Shown here in pieces: positions 58,255 to 64,000 of a DNA stretch of 64,000 nucleotides (position 1 is the first letter of the stretch; each line of letters starts with the position of its first letter). The notes beneath the pieces are model-generated. The model was given only the letters and a program-made list of their open reading frames with translations. It ran no database searches and was not told the DNA's origin. This DNA comes from Tetmemena sp. SeJ-2015 (lineage: Eukaryota > Ciliophora > Spirotrichea > Sporadotrichida > Oxytrichidae): positions 112,885-176,884 of the forward strand of contig JAJKFJ010020701.1 in NCBI GenBank assembly GCA_027382625.1. Direction: 5' to 3'. Position numbers and translations under genes: made by a program.

Positions 58255-60056
58255 CTGGCTTTGATTTCCATCTCGCTAGTAATTTTAGCTGGATTCCAAA
58301 TAATTTAAATCATTTTTGAATATTTAAAAAGAGAAAATCTAGTTAAAACAGACCGTACAGTCTTCAAGATTTAAAGTAGAAATTAAGAAAGTATTGAATT
58401 GCTTGAGTAAATAAAAATGATAAAATTAATGAGAAAAAAACAAATTCTTTAAAATTATTTTATTTTTTATTAATCAACATTTTAATTTCTTAAATAAATA
58501 AAATAAGATAGTGTGCTTCTCATATTGCGCTTAAATTAATATTAAAAATTAAAAAACAAAAAAGCAAAAACAGTACCACGGCCAAGAGCTAACTCAAAAA
58601 CGAACACTGGAAAAAGTTGCAGCTTTTTTTTAAAAAATGATAACCAAAAAGCAATCCCAATTTTAAAATTTGAAGGATAGTCTTAACTGAAATTAAAAGC
58701 ATAACCCTCAGAAAATAAAAATATTAAAATTACAGTGTCATTTTAAATTAAAAAAGTGGAGCTGAGAAGGTTGAAAGTAATATTCTAAAAGCACATATTA
58801 GATTAGGGTGAGAACAGCAGTGTAGAACAGTGGTGGAGGAGCAGAAAGGTCTTTATTGAATTAAAAATAATCCATAGGCTTGGTGTAGCCCATGATTTAT
58901 AAAATAAACTAATAGGAATTAAATGAAAATAGTATATTTAAAAACACCTGAGACTAGGATCTTGGCATATCATAGAAATAAAAAATACTCAGTGGAAGGT
59001 TGGAAATGAATCTTAAATATACTCCAGCTACGAGGACTGAAGAAAGTAGGCAAAAAAAGGTTCCAATATTTAAAAAATGATTATTTTAACTAAAGCGGAT
59101 TAGATTGATTCGGAGCTTATTCTTTGACATGAATACATAAAAGGATCCATAAATTAATTATCTAGAATAGAAGCTCGATTTGATTTATCATAAATTTACT
59201 ATATGATTGACAAGTCTTTTCTGAACATGTTTTTCTCGTCTTACCAAAAATAATTAAAAAGTTTTGCAACTTTATACTAATTGATGTTTGCTTTATATTT
59301 TTAAGAGAAATTGTTTAAATCTTTAATGATCATTAAGAATTAAATCTTCTTATATTATCTGTTGATATTAATTTAGATATTCTCAGTTACTCAACGTTAT
59401 TTTATACTTTTTATCTATAATTTAAATTTTTATTAATCCTCAAATAAATTAAATATAAAATACTAAAATGTTTGCAGAAACTTTTAAATTTTACATTACC
59501 CTCATTATTTCAATATTAAATCAAGAGTGAATAAATTTGAAATAATCGTGATTTTTTATAACAATTTTATAATTGTTCTGTTGCATGAATAAATTAGAGT
59601 GAAAAGAGAAATTATAAAGATATTGATCATAATTAAAATAAAAGAGAGCTCCTCTATTTAATACTAATGGAAAAAATGTCAACCTAAATTGAAGAGTATA
59701 TATTGAATGAACCATAAAGCGACTCATTAATCGAAAATTACTAATTAACACAGAATGGAATTCCACAGTAATATAATTAAAAAGTGCATAGAATGTGGGA
59801 GTAGGTGAAGGGTCTCAAAGTTAGTTATAAAACATTAGACAAAAAATTAAATTTTAAAGTTTTATATTCATGCAAATGGTAAAAAGTCTGCAAATCCTAA
59901 TAAAAAGTTTAGAAGAAATGTTTTTTAAAAATTTAAACGCCATAAATAGTTTTTCTACTTTTTATCATTATAAACAATATTGATTTTAATTGAATTATTA
60001 ATTATAATAAACTTTGGATAATGAAATTGAACCCTATTGCTAAAAAAATGAAGCTT
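58255..60056. other. AT-rich non-coding DNA
   Basis: 1.8 kb with no coherent gene, tRNA or tandem repeat seen. Confidence 0.5.
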
Positions 60057-60316
60057 ATGAAGAAAAAATTAAGGAGGATGGAGATCCATCTGAGTTTAAT
60101 ATCTATATGGACAACGATAATGGAGACATTGAAATTAAGGATTTGAATCTGACAAGAATTAACCTCTAAAAATATTTCAAAATAATTAAATTTCTTGGAA
60201 AAGGAGCATTTGGGTCTGTCTATCTCGCTGAAAGAAATGGATATAGGTACGCTTTAAAAATGCAGAAATATTCTAGCAAAAATGCTATTATAACTAATTG
60301 CAGATTGAAATTTTGA
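60057..60316 (+). pseudogene. orphan protein-kinase N-lobe segment
   Basis: The plus strand encodes EDGDPSEFNIYMDNDNGDIE, LQKYFKIIKFLGKGAFGSVY and LAERNGYRYALKMQKYSSKN: a Gly-rich loop GKGAFGSV and the VAIK-type lysine in YALKM. It stops at about 60,270-60,316 in AT-rich DNA. No alpha-C, HRD or DFG region follows within 600 bp. It is either one germline segment of a kinase whose other segments lie elsewhere, or a fragment. The AT-rich codons contrast with the NAK kinase at 51.8-53.1 kb, so the two are not copies of one gene. Confidence 0.6.
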
Positions 60317-61000
60317 ATTCATTATTGAATTTAATTTATAGCCTTAGATATATAATTAATTTTTCAAAAGCAATTAAATTTTATAGTTTATTTTTTTGTT
60401 TTGGCATAGAAAGTTTAAATGAGACTTTAATTCTTTTTATTAAAAAGAATATGTAGATAAATATATATTCTTGTATTAAATCTTTATCTCTTTAAAAACT
60501 CTCAAATTATTTTTTCATTTTGTAATGTATGAGCTTCAAATAGATAAGTTTGTTGAGTTTTATTAGAGATCTTTCTTTGATTTTCAAAGCTAATTTATAT
60601 TAAATTAGAAACTATATTAAACTATTTTATTGGCAATTAAGTAATTATTTAATAAAAATAAATGGGCACTTTGCTAAGTAAAGTTATAATTTATAAATAA
60701 AAATTGAAAAATGGTTCAATTGGAGCATCTAGGATCAAATTTTATTTTCAGATATAGTTTAGATTTTTAAAATTTATTTTTTAAATTTTTTTTCTTTTTA
60801 CAAGAGGATTTTAGTAAAAGGCATTTTATTGAAGAGTCAAGCTATTTAGCAATTGCTTTTGCTTCCCACTATATTGAGATTAGACATACTAACTTTTTAA
60901 GACTAAGGCTACTGATCCAATCTTCGTGGTGAGTTATTGCATCGGCTCTTTCAGAAAGCAGCTAGCTGCAATTAGCCCCATGGAGTAGATATCTAATTCA
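60317..61000. other. AT-rich non-coding DNA
   Basis: About 700 bp downstream of the orphan kinase lobe. I searched by eye for the rest of the kinase and saw none. Confidence 0.5.
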
Positions 61001-61400
61001 GGGCTTCCTCTCTCAACCTCTCCCCCCCGTGCCCCGCCCAAATTATTGAAGGGATTGAGGAATTAAACTAGGGTTGCCCAGAAGCGCACAATTTAAAATT
61101 GGAGAGGAAAACTTGAGGAGGAGGGGGTCCAACTTTGCCCATGAGGCCCCGACAATTGCAAGCACCAACCCTCGACGAACAATGGGGTAAAGGGGAGCCT
61201 TTTTTGGGAAACTGCCCAAAAAGTAATCGAACTCCCCCGAATACTATCTCCTCCTTACTAAGTTATCTTTTGAAGCAAAAAATTACATGAACCCCCCTTT
61301 TCCCCCAAAGCATTGCCTTTAAATTTAAATATTCCAAAACCCCCGGGAGCTTAGGGGAGAGGTCCCCCTTTGCTGTAAATAGGAGATGTTTTTTCTCCTT
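61000..61400. other. homopolymer-rich low-confidence consensus
   Basis: Runs such as C7 and repeated C4-C6, G4-G5 and T6 tracts are concentrated here and nowhere else at this density. The minus strand still shows coding-like pieces (GPPPPQVFLSNFKLCASGQP). This looks like over-called homopolymers from thin long-read coverage, not biology. Confidence 0.5.
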
Positions 61401-61499
61401 GAAAAAAGCGCGAAGAGAAAAAAACTGTTCCCCTTCTCTTGCTACTTTTGAATATTGTTTTAAAGTTTCGTATCAATTAGTAAAATTAATTTCTAGTTC

Positions 61500-62172
61500 G
61501 CCCAGTATCTATTTTATTTGCTCTGATTGGAGGGGACTCTTGAGAGGGTTCTTTGGCGAATTCAGCTTTCGAGAAGACTGAGCTCTTAAACTTATGTACT
61601 CAGCTTAGCATTCTTTTTCACTGAGCAGAGGTGAGATTGGTTGCTTTTAAGAAGGGCTGTACCTCACTCCTTCGCAAGAGATTCCTTTATCAAGGGACTC
61701 ATTTTGATAGATCTGTGCAGGAGTTTTAACCTACTCTTCGTGCTCAGGGTATTTAGGATTTACTAGCAATGTGTCAATCAGCAGAGGAGTGTAGCCGAAT
61801 AAGACGAAGTCCCCTCGAGAAGGCTCTGCCAAATGCTTCTTCAGTTCTGCCTAATTGATACAGCTTTTTTTCTTTTTCCCAAACAAACAAACACCTTTCT
61901 TTTCCCCCAATCTTAGCTTAGTAAATCCCGAGTCTCGCTAATGGATTACCTCGTGCCTCATTAGCTCTCGAGGTTTGAAAATCTTAAAGCACGCTCTTCA
62001 CATCTCGAGTTCTCTAGGCTGGAACAATTTCTTTTTGTTCTCGTTGCTCTTCTATTCTCCCACATTGAGAGCCATTCAGAGTAGCCTGGCTAGCCTTTCA
62101 CTAGCCTTAGCATGAAGAACCTTTCTATGAGAGACATTTATTCCTAAGAGTACTTTTGAGGAGTTGAACCAG
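61500..62172 (-). CDS. unknown gene in low-quality sequence
   Basis: From about 62,172 the minus strand reads WFNSSKVLLGINVSHRKVLH, ERLARLL, MALNVGEQKSNENKKKLFQP, ACFKIFKPRELMRHEVIHQR, KKHLAEPSRGDFVLFGYTPL and LIDTLLVNPKYPEHEEQVKT, then YSPSQKQPISPLLSEKECQA. Two in-frame TGA codons interrupt it (about 62,085 and 62,000). The ordered segments look like a real protein, but I do not recognise it, and sequence quality nearby is poor. Confidence 0.4.
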
Positions 62173-62365
62173 GGTCTGTTTCAGCAATCTCATAGATTTG
62201 GATTGGCGACAGTGGTTGGCGTCTTCCTGACTAATTAGTCATCCTTAATAAATTATTTGGTATACATAAGTTTAAGTATATGATTTTAAATAGTAGACTT
62301 CGCTCAATCAAAGCGTTCAATAGTTTCTTAATTGGCAGCAAATTAAAAAAATCCTATTTAATAAA

Positions 62366-63130
62366 AAAAAAGAAAATTGCAATTGAAAATTGTTTTAAAT
62401 CAAATTCAAAAAAATTAAACCCTTTTTTTTCTTTTAAAAGGCCTTTTTTCCAAGTTGCTTATTATTTGGGGGGTTTTTTAAATATTTTATTATTGATTGA
62501 TTATATATTTGGTGAGAATATGAGTTTATCAATTGAGACACTCATCTATCGTATTTATAGCATCTGAGATCTAGAAAAGTTTTTCAAATTGTTTATAAAT
62601 TAGAAATGAATCATTAAAAGTTTCACGATGAAAATTAGCTTAAAACATCTAAGTTGAAGTAAAACTCCATTCTGATGTAGTAAAACTCCATCTTTAATTT
62701 TTTTTGAAATTAGCCAATCAGAGACTCTGCTTTGCTTAATAATTTCAAATTATTAAGTCTCTGATTGGCTAGTTTTAAAAAATTTAAAGATGGAGTTTTA
62801 CTACATCAGAATAGAGTTTTACTTCAACTTAGATGTTTTTAGCTAATTTTCAATGTGAAACTCTTAATCATTCATTTCTAATTTATAAACATTTTGAAAA
62901 ACTTTTCTAGATCTCAGATACTATAAATACGATAGATGAGTGCTCAATTGATAAACTCACATTCTCACCAATATATAATCAATCAATAATAATTAGATTC
63001 AAACTGCCACCAATATAATGAACTTGGAAAGAAGGCCTCTCTTCAGTAACATACACTAAAAAAGGCTTGAGTAGCTTTCATTTTGAATTTGATTTAAAAC
63101 AATTTTTCAATTGCAATTCTATTTTCTTAA
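62366..63130. repeat. 770-bp near-perfect palindrome (fold-back)
   Basis: The two arms of about 380 bp are inverted copies meeting at about 62,745 with almost no spacer (AATAATTT/AAATTATT at the centre). They differ by scattered substitutions and by homopolymer indels concentrated in the left arm, which also has an extra CTGCTTTG. Sequences outside 62,366 and 63,130 are unrelated to each other, so the palindrome has defined ends near ATTGCAATTG. Confidence 0.75.
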
Positions 63131-63300
63131 TACTAATAAATCGAGAGGAAAAAAAATCCAATTTAAGACCTCAAAAGTGCATATCCAATTTAAGACTGTT
63201 TTTCTGGATTAAAACATCCAATTTAAGACACCTAATGATGATATCCAATTTAAGACTAAATTTCGGACTTAAAACATCCATTTTAAGACTAAAATAATAA
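63131..63300. repeat. five spaced copies of ATCCAATTTAAGAC
   Basis: The 14-mer ATCCAATTTAAGAC, or one-mismatch versions, starts near 63,147, 63,182, 63,218, 63,241 and 63,276, separated by 23-36 bp. Some spacers share the sequence TTAAAAC. No function known. Confidence 0.7.
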
Positions 63301-63627
63301 AGCTCTAATCTAATTAAGTAAGTAATTTTATCTACGTGTACATAAACTTATGTCTCTAAATCTTTAATTGAAATTGCTTCTTAGTAGAGGAAGTCTTTTC
63401 TCTAATACATAAGCTTAATTATCACTTATGTACGCTAAATTAATCAATCACTCGAGCTCCTTTATAGTAATTAAATCTAAAAGGAGCTTGTAGCAATTAA
63501 GATGAACATAAACTTTAGATCCTAGATGACCATAAACCAAACTTAGCTGGTCAGTTCTAAGCACTTTGAGTCCATATTCAGCTAAAAAACTGACCTTGAT
63601 TCCTACTTGAAATTCTAATGAAAGATA
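63301..63627. other. AT-rich DNA, no gene recognised
   Basis: Short TTATGTAC/GTACATAA motifs recur but no coherent frame is seen. Confidence 0.35.
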
Positions 63628-64000
63628 ATACCAAATTTACACTCTGCTGTAGCCGGCTTCCATCTTCCCTCTCAAAAGCGAACTAGTTTGAGGTTTCTCA
63701 AAGACGTAATCTCAGGTTAAAAAATCATAATTAAGACAACAGAGATCATTCAAGTTAACGTGCCAAACTTTCCTGAGCTCTCAGTTGCAAGCATCTTTCA
63801 GAAAGTTCGTTGGAACAATGAGCTCTTGAGTTATCTTAGCTACTATGAAGATTAGGGTGAGCTCCCAGAGAAAATTTCTTCCTGTCAATTATGGGAACGG
63901 TTCGGGGTGACTATATACAAAAGCTTGTGCAACAGCAATAGCAAGTGCGGATTGCGGGCCAATTGGAGGAAGAAAAATTAGACACGATTGAGGTCAGCCC
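63628..64000 (+). CDS. unknown gene cut by the right edge
   Basis: The frame reads NLHSAVAGFHLPSQKRTSLR, FLKDVISGQKIIIKTTEIIQ, VNVPNFPELSVASIFQKVRW, NNELLSYLSYYEDQGELPEK and SSCQLWERFG. After adding one G to the run at 63,904-63,907 it continues GDYIQKLVQQQQQVRIAGQL and EEEKLDTIEVS to the end. TAG codons are read as Gln. Balanced composition and consistent phase make it a real coding segment. The start lies upstream or in another segment. Family not recognised. Confidence 0.6.

Noticed and set aside
63131..63300. CRISPR array
   Set aside because: Spacing is irregular, copies are degenerate and 14 bp long, and the DNA is eukaryotic.
1..64000. Telomeric repeats (CCCCAAAA or CCCCAA) marking somatic chromosome ends
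   Set aside because: No tandem run of either kind was seen; the C/A-rich strings at 61.3 kb are homopolymer noise.

Overview
The window looks like nuclear DNA of a ciliate, and most probably micronuclear (germline) DNA of a spirotrich such as the Oxytricha/Stylonychia group. TAA and TAG are read as glutamine and TGA is the stop: genes I can name (gamma-carbonic anhydrase, dynein light chain LC8, prefoldin 6, PARG, a tubulin-tyrosine-ligase-like enzyme, a NAK-type kinase) all carry in-frame TAA/TAG or end in TGA. Because of this code most real genes are far longer than a standard-code translation suggests. Introns are GT-AG and mostly tiny (about 22-60 nt), with a few near 85-200 nt. Coding blocks are visibly richer in GC than the AT-rich sequence between them.

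Two kinds of evidence point to germline DNA. First, many coding frames are broken by short AT-rich inserts flanked by direct repeats (pointers) of 4-7 bp. Removing the insert plus one repeat restores the frame and often a family motif: TTLL H-L-T-N-F-S (44,856), kinase H-S-K-G-I-A-H-R-D-L-K (52,569), two places in WDR74 (38,570; 53,961), and others near 2,060, 2,240, 8,734, 21,017, 21,746 and 42,172. Second, the WDR74/NSA1 gene is permuted: its 5' part lies at about 53,735-54,094 and its 3' part about 15 kb upstream at 38,371-39,572, same strand, sharing the 5-bp repeat AGGTA at the junction and joining in frame. That is the layout of a scrambled germline gene.

Layout. 1-1,232: gamma-carbonic anhydrase of mitochondrial complex I type, cut by the left edge. 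1,990-2,545: interrupted unknown gene. 3,345-9,940: three unknown coiled-coil or low-complexity genes, one carrying a 325-bp element with 16-bp inverted ends. 10,147-19,330: a three-gene block (membrane protein, PARG, coiled-coil gene) present twice in tandem, the second copy decayed. 19,392-25,934: PH-like/coiled-coil gene, RING/cysteine-rich gene and others. 26,056-38,184: a very long coiled-coil gene, LC8 and prefoldin 6 as a divergent pair, and a Gln-rich gene. 38,371-45,789: WDR74 3' part, a Gln/Asn-rich gene and TTLL. 46,202-53,119: small gene, Ser-rich gene, unknown gene, NAK-type kinase. 53,567-54,094: WDR74 5' part. 54,100-62,000: mostly AT-rich non-coding DNA with two unknown genes and an orphan kinase N-lobe. 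62,000-64,000: an unknown gene, a 770-bp palindrome, a tandem motif and a partial gene at the right edge.

Themes are cilia and cytoskeleton (TTLL, LC8, coiled-coil proteins), ribosome assembly (WDR74), protein folding (prefoldin), endocytic kinase signalling (NAK) and ADP-ribose turnover (PARG). No operon logic is expected. Several single-base frameshifts sit in homopolymers and look like long-read errors, and 61.0-62.4 kb reads as low-quality consensus, so exact protein ends are approximate.
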